A DNA stretch of 64,000 nt from Streptomyces sp. ERV7 (GTDB lineage Bacteria > Actinomycetota > Actinomycetes > Streptomycetales > Streptomycetaceae), in the NCBI RefSeq assembly GCF_001653515.1, contig NZ_LYOY01000029.1:1116001-1180000 (forward strand), in the 5' to 3' direction. Positions 53,071 to 61,553 of the stretch are shown here, piece after piece. The position numbers and the translations under genes were made by a program. Position 1 is the stretch's first letter. Each line of letters begins with the position of its first letter. The notes beneath the pieces are model-generated. The model did no database searches. It was not told the DNA's origin and saw only the letters and a list, made by a program, of their open reading frames with translations.

Positions 53071-54585
53071 TCAGGAAGTGGCGAGTTTCACCTGGTCGAT
53101 CACCCAGTACCAGTTGTTGCCGCCGGTGTAGCGGAAGCGCACCTGGGCGGTGGTGGCCCCGGCGGGCACGTTCAGGGTGAGCGACTCCGCCTTGGCCACG
53201 GTGTCCGAGGTGTACGTCTTCACCGTCACCGGCGCCGCGCCGTCGTAGGAGACGAGCACCTCGCCCTTCTGCGGGCTCTCCTGGACGTAGTGCGTCACGT
53301 ACGAGAGCGTGGCGGGGGCGCCGCCGCTCACCGGCCAGGCGGGGCTGACCAGGGTGGAGTCGAAGGTGCCGGTGAAGGCCTTGTCCTGCCACTCGTCGCC
53401 GTCGGCCACCGCGAAGACGTTCCGGGCCCGGACGTTGGACTCGCGCTGCTGGTCGCGCTGGGCCTTGGTCCAGAACTCGTCCGTGGTGAACGTCCAGCCG
53501 CGCCACTCGGTGACCCCGCCGGTGCCCATCCTGGAGTTGTCGACGGACCAGCCGGCGGGCGGGGTGTGGGTGAAGCCGATGACACCGGCGCCGATGCCGC
53601 TCTCGTCGACCGGGGTCTGGAGCCGGGGGCGCAGGGAGTCGAAGTCGTCCGGCGAGGGCTGCTGGATCGGGCGGCCGTCCAGGCCCCACGCCGGGTCGAC
53701 GGCGATGCCGAGGTGGGCGAGCGCGGAGGCGGCGACGTCGGGCATCCGGACGTCGTGGCGGACCGAACCGGGTGTGGTGGTACCGCCGTTGGCGATCAGG
53801 AACGTCTGGCGCTCCTGCCAGGTGGAGCCACCGTGGCCGCCCGCGTCGGTGTGCCCGTGGTCGGCGGTCACCAGCACCAGCCAGTCCTCGTCGGCGTACG
53901 TGGCCCGGGAGGCGAGCGCGTCGACCAGCCGGCCCACCTGGGTGTCCACACCGTGGATCGCGTCGAGGTACTGCCGGCTGGCGGCGCCATAGGTGTGCCC
54001 GGCGTGGTCGACGTTGTCGAGCTGGACGAACACGGCGTCGGGACCGGGGGCGCTGCCCAGCCGCGCCACGGCCCGGTCGGTGGTGCCCGTGTCGTACTCG
54101 GCGCTCGGCGTGGAGACGCGGGTGTCGACCTTCGAGGAGAAGATCGTGTCGGTGATCGGCGCCCACGAGGAGACCGCGTACGTGGACAGCGAGGGCTTCG
54201 CCGTCTCGACGCGGGTGAGGAAGTCCGGGTACTGGGCGAAGCGCTGGCCGGTGAACGCGTTGTCCTTGACGTTGTGCTTGTCCGGCCAGACACCGGTGAT
54301 GATCGTCGACCAGCCGGGGCCGGACATGGTCGGCGCGAAGGGGTTGGCGTACAGCGGGCTCGCGGCCGTGAGGCCGCCCGCCATCAGGGACTTGAGGCGG
54401 GGCGCGTCGGCGTCCTTGACACGGGTGAGCAGGGTGCCGTCCAGGCCGATCACCAGCACCTTGGGGGTGCGGGCCGCGGCGCGGGCGAGGGAGGCGCGGG
54501 CGAGGGAGGCGAGGGGCCCGGCGGCGGCCGCGAGGGCGGCGGCGCCGGCGAGCAGGGAGCGGCGGGAGATTCCTGACGTGGTCAC
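53071..54585 (-). CDS. Secreted alkaline-phosphatase-superfamily phosphodiesterase
   Basis: A 504-aa Tat-type exported enzyme (SRRSLLAGAAALAAAAGPLA). The nucleotide pyrophosphatase/phosphodiesterase fold starts KVLVIGLDGTLLTRVKDADA. The nucleophilic threonine is expected in PFAPTMSGPGWSTIITGVWP, and metal ligands in FVQLDNVDHAGHTYGAAS and LVTADHGHTDAGGHGG. A C-terminal beta domain of about 150 residues follows. It lies 93 bp downstream of the phosphonate-type binding protein gene, so it may release phosphate from phosphonate or phosphodiester substrates outside the cell (inference). Confidence 0.85.
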   Translation of the reverse strand: MTTSGISRRSLLAGAAALAAAAGPLASLARASLARAAARTPKVLVIGLDGTLLTRVKDADAPRLKSLMAGGLTAASPLYANPFAPTMSGPGWSTIITGVWPDKHNVKDNAFTGQRFAQYPDFLTRVETAKPSLSTYAVSSWAPITDTIFSSKVDTRVSTPSAEYDTGTTDRAVARLGSAPGPDAVFVQLDNVDHAGHTYGAASRQYLDAIHGVDTQVGRLVDALASRATYADEDWLVLVTADHGHTDAGGHGGSTWQERQTFLIANGGTTTPGSVRHDVRMPDVAASALAHLGIAVDPAWGLDGRPIQQPSPDDFDSLRPRLQTPVDESGIGAGVIGFTHTPPAGWSVDNSRMGTGGVTEWRGWTFTTDEFWTKAQRDQQRESNVRARNVFAVADGDEWQDKAFTGTFDSTLVSPAWPVSGGAPATLSYVTHYVQESPQKGEVLVSYDGAAPVTVKTYTSDTVAKAESLTLNVPAGATTAQVRFRYTGGNNWYWVIDQVKLATS

Positions 54586-54678
54586 GTGGTCCTCCGGGGA
54601 CGGAGAGGGGGCGCGGGCAGACCGACGCCCCTGGCGGTGCAGGGGCGTCGGGTTGGTGCGGCGAGCGGCGGTGACGGG

Positions 54679-55749
54679 TCAGCTGCCGGTGGCGGACTTC
54701 CAGGCGTCCACGTACGACGGCAGGTTGGTGCTGATGTCGAGCCAGTTCGGCTCGAAGACCTCCACGCCCTGCATCAGCTGGGCGAGGGCGGTCGCGTTGG
54801 GGTCGGTGGCCTTGACGTCGGTACGGGCCGCGAAGCCGCCGCCGATGGCGCTGACCTGCTGCTGTGCCTGCTCGGTCAGCATGAAGTCGAGCAGCTTCTT
54901 GCCGTTGGTGGTGTGCGGGGCCTTGTCGACGAGGCCGGCGGCGTAGGGCAGCGCGAAGGTGGTGGGCTTGCCGGGGCCGGTCGCGGGGAACCAGATGCCG
55001 AGGTGGGGCATGGTCTTGGCCTGGGCGTAGTTCATCTGCACATCGCCGTTGGCGACGAGGAGTTCGCCCTTGTCCACCTTGGGGGCGAGCTTGCCGGTGG
55101 AGGCGGACGGGCCGACGTTGTTGGCCTGGAGCTTCTTCAGGTACTCCATGGCGGCCTCCTTGCCGCCGAAGTCGTGCATCGCCTTGATGACGACGGCGGT
55201 GCCGTCTCCGGCGACGCCCGGGGTGGAGTACTGGAGCTTGTTCTTGTACGTGCCGTCCAGGAGCTCCTCCCACGTCTTGGGGGCGGCCTTGAGCTCCTTC
55301 TTGTTGTAGACGAAGCCGAAGTAGTTGTTGACGACGGCCGTCCACTTGCCCTTGGCGTTCTTCTGCGCGTCCGCCACCTTGTCCGCGCCGGCCGGGGTGT
55401 AGGGCTGGAGCAGGCCCTTGGTGTCGGCCTGCTGGATGAACGGCGGCAGCGTGACCAGCACGTCGGCCTGGGTGTTGGACTTCTCGCGGACGGCGCGCTG
55501 CACCATCTCGCCCGAGCCGCCCTCGACGTACTTGACCTTGATGCCGGTCTTCGCCTCGAAGTCCTTGAAGACCTTGTCGTACCAGCCGTCGCCCTTCTCG
55601 CCCTTCAGGCCGTCGGCGCTGTAGACCGTGACGACCTTCTCGTCGGACTTGGAGTCGGCGGAGGAGGAGCCGCCGCAGGCGGAGAGGGTGGCGGCGAGGG
55701 CGAGGCTGCCCGCGGTGGCGGCGAGCGGGGTGAGGAGGCTTCTGCGCAT
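54679..55749 (-). CDS. 2-Aminoethylphosphonate-type ABC substrate-binding lipoprotein
   Basis: A 356-aa binding protein with lipoprotein signal LAATAGSLALAATLSAC and mature sequence VVTVYSADGLKGEKGDGWYD, DVLVTLPPFIQQADTKGLLQ and WTAVVNNYFGFVYNKKELKA. It matches the PhnS-like/iron-type family 1 SBPs used for 2-aminoethylphosphonate. Two permeases and an ATPase follow upstream on the same strand. Substrate assignment rests on the family and on the adjoining HAD and phosphatase-fold genes. Confidence 0.84.
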   Translation of the reverse strand: MRRSLLTPLAATAGSLALAATLSACGGSSSADSKSDEKVVTVYSADGLKGEKGDGWYDKVFKDFEAKTGIKVKYVEGGSGEMVQRAVREKSNTQADVLVTLPPFIQQADTKGLLQPYTPAGADKVADAQKNAKGKWTAVVNNYFGFVYNKKELKAAPKTWEELLDGTYKNKLQYSTPGVAGDGTAVVIKAMHDFGGKEAAMEYLKKLQANNVGPSASTGKLAPKVDKGELLVANGDVQMNYAQAKTMPHLGIWFPATGPGKPTTFALPYAAGLVDKAPHTTNGKKLLDFMLTEQAQQQVSAIGGGFAARTDVKATDPNATALAQLMQGVEVFEPNWLDISTNLPSYVDAWKSATGS

Positions 55750-55766
55750 GACGTTTCGAACTCCTG

Positions 55767-56564
55767 TTATCTGAAGCTGGCTTTGGTGCGGATACGGGAG
55801 ACGGCGAGCAGCACGAGCAGGGTCGTGCCCATGAGGACCACGGCGACGGCCGCGCCGGTGAAGAGCGAGCCGCGGTCGGTGGCGGCGAAGATCTGCACCG
55901 GCAGGGGTGTCCAGTCCGGCGGGTAGAGCATCATCGTGGCGCTCAACTCGCCCATGGACAGGGCGAAGCAGAGCCCGGCGGCCGCGTTCAGGGACGGCAG
56001 GAGCAGCGGCAGACGGACGCGCCACAGCACGTACGAGGGACGGGCGCCCAGGCTCGCGGCGGCCTGCTCGTACATCGGGTCCAGACGCAGGATGGCGGCG
56101 GAAACCGACTGGTAGGCGAACGCCGTGACAAGAACGGTGTGCGCGAGGATCACGATCCAGCGCGTCCCGTTGAGCAGGAACGGCGGCTTGGAGAACGCGA
56201 CGAGCACGGCGAGTCCGACGACCACCGAGGGGACGGCGACGGGCAGCACGAACAGCGCGTCCATGGCCCGCTTGCCGCGTCTGCCCAGCGAGGCGGCGGC
56301 GAGCGCGGCCCAGGCCCCCACGGTGAGGGCGAGCACGCTGGCCGTGAGCGCGGTGACCAGGCTGGTGGTGAGGGCCTGGAGGGAGTCTCCGGTGGTGGCG
56401 GCGTCGTAGTGGCCGGTGGTGAAGCCGGACGGGAGGGCGCCGGACCAGTTGGTCGCGAAGGAGGCGGCGACCACGACGAGGAGCGGAAGGGCGAACAGGG
56501 GCAGGAAGAGGACGAAGAAGACGGTCCAGGTGGCCCAGCGGCCGCCGCGGCTATGCACCAGCAC
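55767..56564 (-). CDS. Phosphonate-type ABC permease (PhnV-like)
   Basis: A 265-aa permease with six hydrophobic stretches (WTVFFVLFLPLFALPLLVVVAASF, VLPVAVPSVVVGLAVLVAF, AGLCFALSMGELSATMML) and an EAA-like loop (YEQAAASLGARPSYVLWRVRLPLL). It overlaps the preceding permease by 14 bp and lies 17 bp before the binding-protein gene. GTG start. Confidence 0.86.
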   Translation of the reverse strand: MLVHSRGGRWATWTVFFVLFLPLFALPLLVVVAASFATNWSGALPSGFTTGHYDAATTGDSLQALTTSLVTALTASVLALTVGAWAALAAASLGRRGKRAMDALFVLPVAVPSVVVGLAVLVAFSKPPFLLNGTRWIVILAHTVLVTAFAYQSVSAAILRLDPMYEQAAASLGARPSYVLWRVRLPLLLPSLNAAAGLCFALSMGELSATMMLYPPDWTPLPVQIFAATDRGSLFTGAAVAVVLMGTTLLVLLAVSRIRTKASFR

Positions 56565-57516
56565 GTCGGCTCACCACCCGGTAGAGGCCGTACAGGCCCA
56601 CGGAGATCGCGATGTTGACGACGGCGACGACACAGGCGGCCGGGTAGTCGGACTCCAGGATCGCCTTGCTGTAGACGAGCATGGGGAGGGTGGTGACCCC
56701 TTTCGCGCCGGTGAAGAGCACGATGCCGAATTCGTTGAGGCACATCACCAGGACGAGCGACCCGCCGGCCGCGAGCGCGGGCAGCGCCTCGGGCAGCACG
56801 ACCTGGCGCACGATCCGGGCGGGCCGGGCGCCCAACGAGGAGGCGACCTCCAGCTGCGCGGTGTCGAGCTGGGAGAACGCGGCGAGCAGCGGACGCATCA
56901 CGAAGGGCGTGAAGTACGTGATCTCCGCGAGGAGGACGCCCCAGGGCGTGGTGAGGAACTGGAACGGCCCCGTGTGCGCCCCGGTGACGTCCGTCCACAG
57001 CCCGTTGGCCATGCCGACGGTGCCGTAGATGAAGAGCAGGGCGAGCGTGATGAGGAAGGACGGGAAGGAGAGGAACACATCGATGAACCGGGCGACGGCC
57101 TTCCCGCCGGGGAACGGTACGAAGGCGATGACCAGGGCGAGGACGAAGCCCAGCACCAGGCAGCCCACGGTCGACCCGGCGGCCAGCCACACCGTGGTCC
57201 AGAGCGCGTCGCGGAACGCGTGGGACGCGAAGACGTCGGTGTACGGGGCGAGGGACATCCCGTCGGCGCCGTCGGGGGTCAGCGACTGCTTGACGACGAG
57301 GCCGAGGGGATAGAGGAAGACCAGGGCGAGGGCGAGGACCGGGGGAAGGGCCCAGGCCCACGTGGGGAGTGTCCGTCCGGACCCGGTCTCCGCTCCGGGT
57401 GCTCCGCCCGGCGGGTGGCTGTTCGGCTGCGGACCGTAGGTGGCCGGTCGCGCCCGCGCGGCGGAGCCGCTGATGTCACTGCCCCGCGCCCCTGAAGGGG
57501 TCCGCAGCTCAGCCAC
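56551..57516 (-). CDS. Phosphonate-type ABC permease (PhnU-like), intact copy
   Basis: A 321-aa permease. Membrane part from TWAWALPPVLALALVFLYPLG onward; EAA loop LEVASSLGARPARIVRQVVLPE. The first ~45 residues are unusual: TPSGARGSDISG is encoded by a piece of the dispersed Streptomyces repeat (CCCCGCGCCCCTGAAGGG, 57,480-57,497), so the N terminus was extended or rebuilt by that element, or the true start is further in. The gene overlaps the ATPase stop. Its 5' 573 bp are part of the 1,677-bp tandem duplication. Confidence 0.84.
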   Translation of the reverse strand: MAELRTPSGARGSDISGSAARARPATYGPQPNSHPPGGAPGAETGSGRTLPTWAWALPPVLALALVFLYPLGLVVKQSLTPDGADGMSLAPYTDVFASHAFRDALWTTVWLAAGSTVGCLVLGFVLALVIAFVPFPGGKAVARFIDVFLSFPSFLITLALLFIYGTVGMANGLWTDVTGAHTGPFQFLTTPWGVLLAEITYFTPFVMRPLLAAFSQLDTAQLEVASSLGARPARIVRQVVLPEALPALAAGGSLVLVMCLNEFGIVLFTGAKGVTTLPMLVYSKAILESDYPAACVVAVVNIAISVGLYGLYRVVSRRAGA

Positions 57517-58561
57517 CACCGGTCACCCCCGCCGCCAGCAGCACCGCGTCCTCGGACGCGAAGTGGAGCGTGACCTCGTCGCCCAGGGCCGGGGTGGTGC
57601 GCAGTTCGCGGACGTCCGCCTTGACGGCGTGGCCGGCCACGTCCACGTACAGCCGGTGCGTCGAGCCGCGCCACTGGACCTCGGAGATCCGCCCGCGCAG
57701 GGCGTTGGGGCCGTCGCCGAGGCCGACGAGGTGCGGCCGTACGCACAGCGTGGCCGACGCGCCCACCGCGGCCTCGTCCGTGGCGACCGCGAGGCTCGTG
57801 CCGCCGAAGGACACGTACCCCGAACCGACCTGCACGGGCAGCAGGTTGGCGTTGCCCACGAAGGACGCGGTGAACTCCGTACGCGGGCGCCGGTAGAGGT
57901 CCCGCGGGGTGCCGCAGTCCCGCAGCCGGGCCCGGTCCATCACCGCGATCCGGTCCGCGAGGGTCAGCGCCTCGACCTGGTCGTGGGTGACGTAGAGGAT
58001 GGAGACCTCCGGCAACTCGCGGTGCAGCCGGGCGAGTTCGGTGAGCATGCCGGAGCGCAGCTGGGCGTCGAGCGCGGAGAGCGGCTCGTCCAGGAGCAGC
58101 ACGCCCGGCCGGATGGCCAGCGCCCGCGCGATCGCGACGCGCTGCTGCTGGCCGCCGGAGAGCTCGCGCGGATGGCGCCGCGCGTACGCCGCCATCCCGG
58201 TCATCTCCAGCGCCTCGGCGACCCGGCCGGGGATCTCGGCCCTGGGCGCCTTCTGGGCGCGCAGCCCGAAGGCGACGTTGTCGGCGACCCGCAGGTGCGG
58301 GAAGAGGGCGTACTGCTGGACGACCATCCCGATCCCGCGCCGGTGCGGCGGCAGCGCGGTGACGTCCCGGCCGCCGATGAACACCCGCCCGGAGGCGGGC
58401 GTCACGAACCCGGCGACGGCCCGCAGCGCGGTGGTCTTGCCGGATCCGGACGGGCCGAGCAGCGCCATGACCTCGCCGGGCTCGACCGTGAGGTCCAGCG
58501 AGTCGAGGACGACGTTGCCGCCGTACGCGACGCTCACCCCGTCGAAGCGGATGCCGGTCAC
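57509..58561 (-). CDS. Phosphonate-type ABC transporter ATPase, copy A
   Basis: A 350-aa ABC ATPase: Walker A LLGPSGSGKTTAL, Q-loop MVVQQYALFPHL, signature LSGGQQQRVAIARALA, Walker B VLLLDEPLSALDAQ, H-loop YVTHDQVEAL, then a TOBE-like C-terminal domain (FVGNANLLPVQVGSGYVSFG). PhnT/PotA-like. GTG start overlapping the stop of the upstream HAD fragment. It drives the two permeases. An identical copy lies at 59,186-60,238. Confidence 0.93.
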   Translation of the reverse strand: MTGIRFDGVSVAYGGNVVLDSLDLTVEPGEVMALLGPSGSGKTTALRAVAGFVTPASGRVFIGGRDVTALPPHRRGIGMVVQQYALFPHLRVADNVAFGLRAQKAPRAEIPGRVAEALEMTGMAAYARRHPRELSGGQQQRVAIARALAIRPGVLLLDEPLSALDAQLRSGMLTELARLHRELPEVSILYVTHDQVEALTLADRIAVMDRARLRDCGTPRDLYRRPRTEFTASFVGNANLLPVQVGSGYVSFGGTSLAVATDEAAVGASATLCVRPHLVGLGDGPNALRGRISEVQWRGSTHRLYVDVAGHAVKADVRELRTTPALGDEVTLHFASEDAVLLAAGVTGGG

Positions 58562-58620
58562 GACGCTTCCGCCCGCGCCAGCACGTCCGGCAGCTCCGCC
58601 ACCGAGCCGAGCACGTCGGT
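58558..58620 (-). pseudogene. HAD phosphonatase C-terminal end, copy A
   Basis: The 20 codons TDVLGSVAELPDVLARAEAS plus stop are the end of a HAD-family gene. At 58,621 the frame runs directly into the truncated permease copy, making a hybrid frame up to 59,193 that is a product of the duplication boundary. Confidence 0.8.
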
Positions 58621-59193
58621 GGGCGTGGTGAGGAACTGGAACGGCCCCGTGTGCGCCCCGGTGACGTCCGTCCACAGCCCGTTGGCCATGCCGACGGTGC
58701 CGTAGATGAAGAGCAGGGCGAGCGTGATGAGGAAGGACGGGAAGGAGAGGAACACATCGATGAACCGGGCGACGGCCTTCCCGCCGGGGAACGGTACGAA
58801 GGCGATGACCAGGGCGAGGACGAAGCCCAGCACCAGGCAGCCCACGGTCGACCCGGCGGCCAGCCACACCGTGGTCCAGAGCGCGTCGCGGAACGCGTGG
58901 GACGCGAAGACGTCGGTGTACGGGGCGAGGGACATCCCGTCGGCGCCGTCGGGGGTCAGCGACTGCTTGACGACGAGGCCGAGGGGATAGAGGAAGACCA
59001 GGGCGAGGGCGAGGACCGGGGGAAGGGCCCAGGCCCACGTGGGGAGTGTCCGTCCGGACCCGGTCTCCGCTCCGGGTGCTCCGCCCGGCGGGTGGCTGTT
59101 CGGCTGCGGACCGTAGGTGGCCGGTCGCGCCCGCGCGGCGGAGCCGCTGATGTCACTGCCCCGCGCCCCTGAAGGGGTCCGCAGCTCAGCCAC
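58621..59193 (-). pseudogene. Truncated duplicate of the PhnU-like permease
   Basis: The first 191 codons of the permease at 56,551-57,516, ending at TGPFQFLTTP where the duplicated unit stops. It lacks the last two to three membrane helices and the EAA loop and cannot be functional. Confidence 0.92.
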
Positions 59194-60238
59194 CACCGGT
59201 CACCCCCGCCGCCAGCAGCACCGCGTCCTCGGACGCGAAGTGGAGCGTGACCTCGTCGCCCAGGGCCGGGGTGGTGCGCAGTTCGCGGACGTCCGCCTTG
59301 ACGGCGTGGCCGGCCACGTCCACGTACAGCCGGTGCGTCGAGCCGCGCCACTGGACCTCGGAGATCCGCCCGCGCAGGGCGTTGGGGCCGTCGCCGAGGC
59401 CGACGAGGTGCGGCCGTACGCACAGCGTGGCCGACGCGCCCACCGCGGCCTCGTCCGTGGCGACCGCGAGGCTCGTGCCGCCGAAGGACACGTACCCCGA
59501 ACCGACCTGCACGGGCAGCAGGTTGGCGTTGCCCACGAAGGACGCGGTGAACTCCGTACGCGGGCGCCGGTAGAGGTCCCGCGGGGTGCCGCAGTCCCGC
59601 AGCCGGGCCCGGTCCATCACCGCGATCCGGTCCGCGAGGGTCAGCGCCTCGACCTGGTCGTGGGTGACGTAGAGGATGGAGACCTCCGGCAACTCGCGGT
59701 GCAGCCGGGCGAGTTCGGTGAGCATGCCGGAGCGCAGCTGGGCGTCGAGCGCGGAGAGCGGCTCGTCCAGGAGCAGCACGCCCGGCCGGATGGCCAGCGC
59801 CCGCGCGATCGCGACGCGCTGCTGCTGGCCGCCGGAGAGCTCGCGCGGATGGCGCCGCGCGTACGCCGCCATCCCGGTCATCTCCAGCGCCTCGGCGACC
59901 CGGCCGGGGATCTCGGCCCTGGGCGCCTTCTGGGCGCGCAGCCCGAAGGCGACGTTGTCGGCGACCCGCAGGTGCGGGAAGAGGGCGTACTGCTGGACGA
60001 CCATCCCGATCCCGCGCCGGTGCGGCGGCAGCGCGGTGACGTCCCGGCCGCCGATGAACACCCGCCCGGAGGCGGGCGTCACGAACCCGGCGACGGCCCG
60101 CAGCGCGGTGGTCTTGCCGGATCCGGACGGGCCGAGCAGCGCCATGACCTCGCCGGGCTCGACCGTGAGGTCCAGCGAGTCGAGGACGACGTTGCCGCCG
60201 TACGCGACGCTCACCCCGTCGAAGCGGATGCCGGTCAC
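59186..60238 (-). CDS. Phosphonate-type ABC transporter ATPase, copy B
   Basis: An apparently identical second copy of the 350-aa ATPase at 57,509-58,561 (offset 1,677 bp), with all ABC motifs. It is the copy next to the longer HAD remnant, so if the duplication is an assembly error this is the genuine operon order: HAD, ATPase, permeases, binding protein. Confidence 0.9.
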   Translation of the reverse strand: MTGIRFDGVSVAYGGNVVLDSLDLTVEPGEVMALLGPSGSGKTTALRAVAGFVTPASGRVFIGGRDVTALPPHRRGIGMVVQQYALFPHLRVADNVAFGLRAQKAPRAEIPGRVAEALEMTGMAAYARRHPRELSGGQQQRVAIARALAIRPGVLLLDEPLSALDAQLRSGMLTELARLHRELPEVSILYVTHDQVEALTLADRIAVMDRARLRDCGTPRDLYRRPRTEFTASFVGNANLLPVQVGSGYVSFGGTSLAVATDEAAVGASATLCVRPHLVGLGDGPNALRGRISEVQWRGSTHRLYVDVAGHAVKADVRELRTTPALGDEVTLHFASEDAVLLAAGVTGGG

Positions 60239-60376
60239 GACGCTTCCGCCCGCGCCAGCACGTCCGGCAGCTCCGCCACCGAGCCGAGCACGTCGGTGGC
60301 GCCCGCCTCGCGCAGCGCGTCCTTGCCGTGGGCGCCGGTCAGCACCCCCGCGACCCGGTATCCGCACGCGCGCACC
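60235..60376 (-). pseudogene. HAD phosphonatase-like C-terminal fragment, copy B
   Basis: About 47 residues, MVRACGYRVAGVLTGAHGKD then ALREAGATDVLGSVAELPDV to the stop, typical of the C-terminal end of HAD-superfamily hydrolases (GVLTG..., SVAELP). The catalytic N-terminal portion is absent and the upstream frame closes near 60,395. In phosphonate operons a phosphonoacetaldehyde hydrolase or related HAD protein sits here. The gene was probably cut at a junction near 60,376-60,395. Confidence 0.6.
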
Positions 60377-60453
60377 ATAAGGGCTGCCCCGTCAACTCAC
60401 CAGGGCCGGAACACCCCTCCGCTTGGACCCCGCACAGCAGTACGGTGTCCCTC

Positions 60454-61470
60454 ATGCGCCCCGACACGCCTGCCGATCACACCGATCACACCGCCGAAGC
60501 CGAGCGTCTGCTGCGCACCGCAGCGCAGTACCCCGAGGACCACGAACCACTGCTCCTGCAGGCCGCGGCCCACCTGGAGCTGGCCGGCGACCGCGAGCGG
60601 GCCACGGCGCTCTACGACCGTCTGCTGGCCGCCGAGCCCGAGCACCCGGCCCTGATCAAGGCCTTCAAGGCGGCGAACCTCTGGGAGTACGGGCACGAGG
60701 CGGAGGCGCGGGCGATCATCGAGGGCATCCGCGGCTCGGCGCCCCGGGACCCGGCCCCGTGGGAGATCGTGGCGGAGACGCTGGAGACGCACGACGAGCT
60801 GGACGCGGCGCACGCGACCCTGACGACGGCGCTCACGCTCCTGCTCCCCGCCGACGACCCGACGGCGGACATCCCGTACCCCACCCAGTCCCTGCTGACG
60901 GCCCGCCACCGCGTACGCCGTCTGCTCGCCCTGGACCACGACTCCTGGGACGAGCTGGCGGACCGCCTGCACCGCGCCGAGATCACCCTGGACGAACTCC
61001 ACGACCCCAAGCGCCTGTGGTCCCTGGGCTCGGACGACCCGGCGGAACTGAAGGCGGAACTGGCGCGCCTGCGCACGGAGTTGGGCACGTACCGCGCCGC
61101 CCTCTCCCGCCCGTTCCCGGTGGCGGTCCTGCACTGGCCGGCCCCCGAACTGGACGAACTCCTCACGGCCTACCCCTCCTTGGCAACGGAGTACCCCACC
61201 CACGACGCCCACCTCCTGGACATCGAGGCGTCCCTGCGCGAACTGTCGGCGACGGGCACGGCGAACCTGGGCATCGTCACAGGCACGGTCCCGTCCTACG
61301 AGGCCTTCGCAGCCTCCGAATCCTCCTCCCCGTCCAACGCGGACCTCCTCCCCCAGTACGCCACGACCCTGGCGGCCCGGGGGCGAGCTGTGGCTTGGCC
61401 GCCTCGGCGGGGGGAGGCTTGTTGGTGTGGGTCGGGGGTGGCTTATTCGGAGTGCCATGGGGCTACGTGA
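60454..61470 (+). CDS. TPR-like protein with C-terminal SEC-C zinc motif
   Basis: A 338-aa cytoplasmic protein. The N-terminal ~130 residues are TPR-like helices (EAERLLRTAAQYPEDHEPLL, LAGDRERATALYDRLLAAEP). The C terminus ends in CWCGSGVAYSECHG, the SEC-C CxCGSGxxYxxCH zinc-binding motif also found on SecA. In-frame GTG at 60,445 is an alternative start. The function of such SEC-C proteins is not known. Codon choice is typical of the window. Confidence 0.82.
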   Translation: MRPDTPADHTDHTAEAERLLRTAAQYPEDHEPLLLQAAAHLELAGDRERATALYDRLLAAEPEHPALIKAFKAANLWEYGHEAEARAIIEGIRGSAPRDPAPWEIVAETLETHDELDAAHATLTTALTLLLPADDPTADIPYPTQSLLTARHRVRRLLALDHDSWDELADRLHRAEITLDELHDPKRLWSLGSDDPAELKAELARLRTELGTYRAALSRPFPVAVLHWPAPELDELLTAYPSLATEYPTHDAHLLDIEASLRELSATGTANLGIVTGTVPSYEAFAASESSSPSNADLLPQYATTLAARGRAVAWPPRRGEACWCGSGVAYSECHGAT

Positions 61471-61553
61471 CAGCCGCCGTCGGGGATGTCAGTGGCCTTT
61501 GTTACAGCTGAGTCGCAACGGAATCGAATGACCCAGCGACCCAGGGAGAGGCC

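Larger units (their letters stand above)
56944..60297. repeat. Exact 1,677-bp tandem duplication in the phosphonate uptake operon
   Basis: 56,944-58,620 is repeated without spacer as 58,621-60,297; two further bases match across the boundary. Each copy holds the 5' part of the PhnU-like permease gene, the whole ATPase gene and the last ~20 codons of the HAD gene. The copies appear identical, including third positions. Confidence 0.95.

Noticed and set aside
58558..59193. Permease-HAD fusion, considered as a novel transporter-enzyme fusion
   Set aside because: It arises exactly at the boundary of the 1,677-bp duplication.
56944..60297. Composite transposon or IS-mediated duplication
   Set aside because: No transposase, terminal inverted repeats or target-site duplication; boundary homology is only 2 bp.
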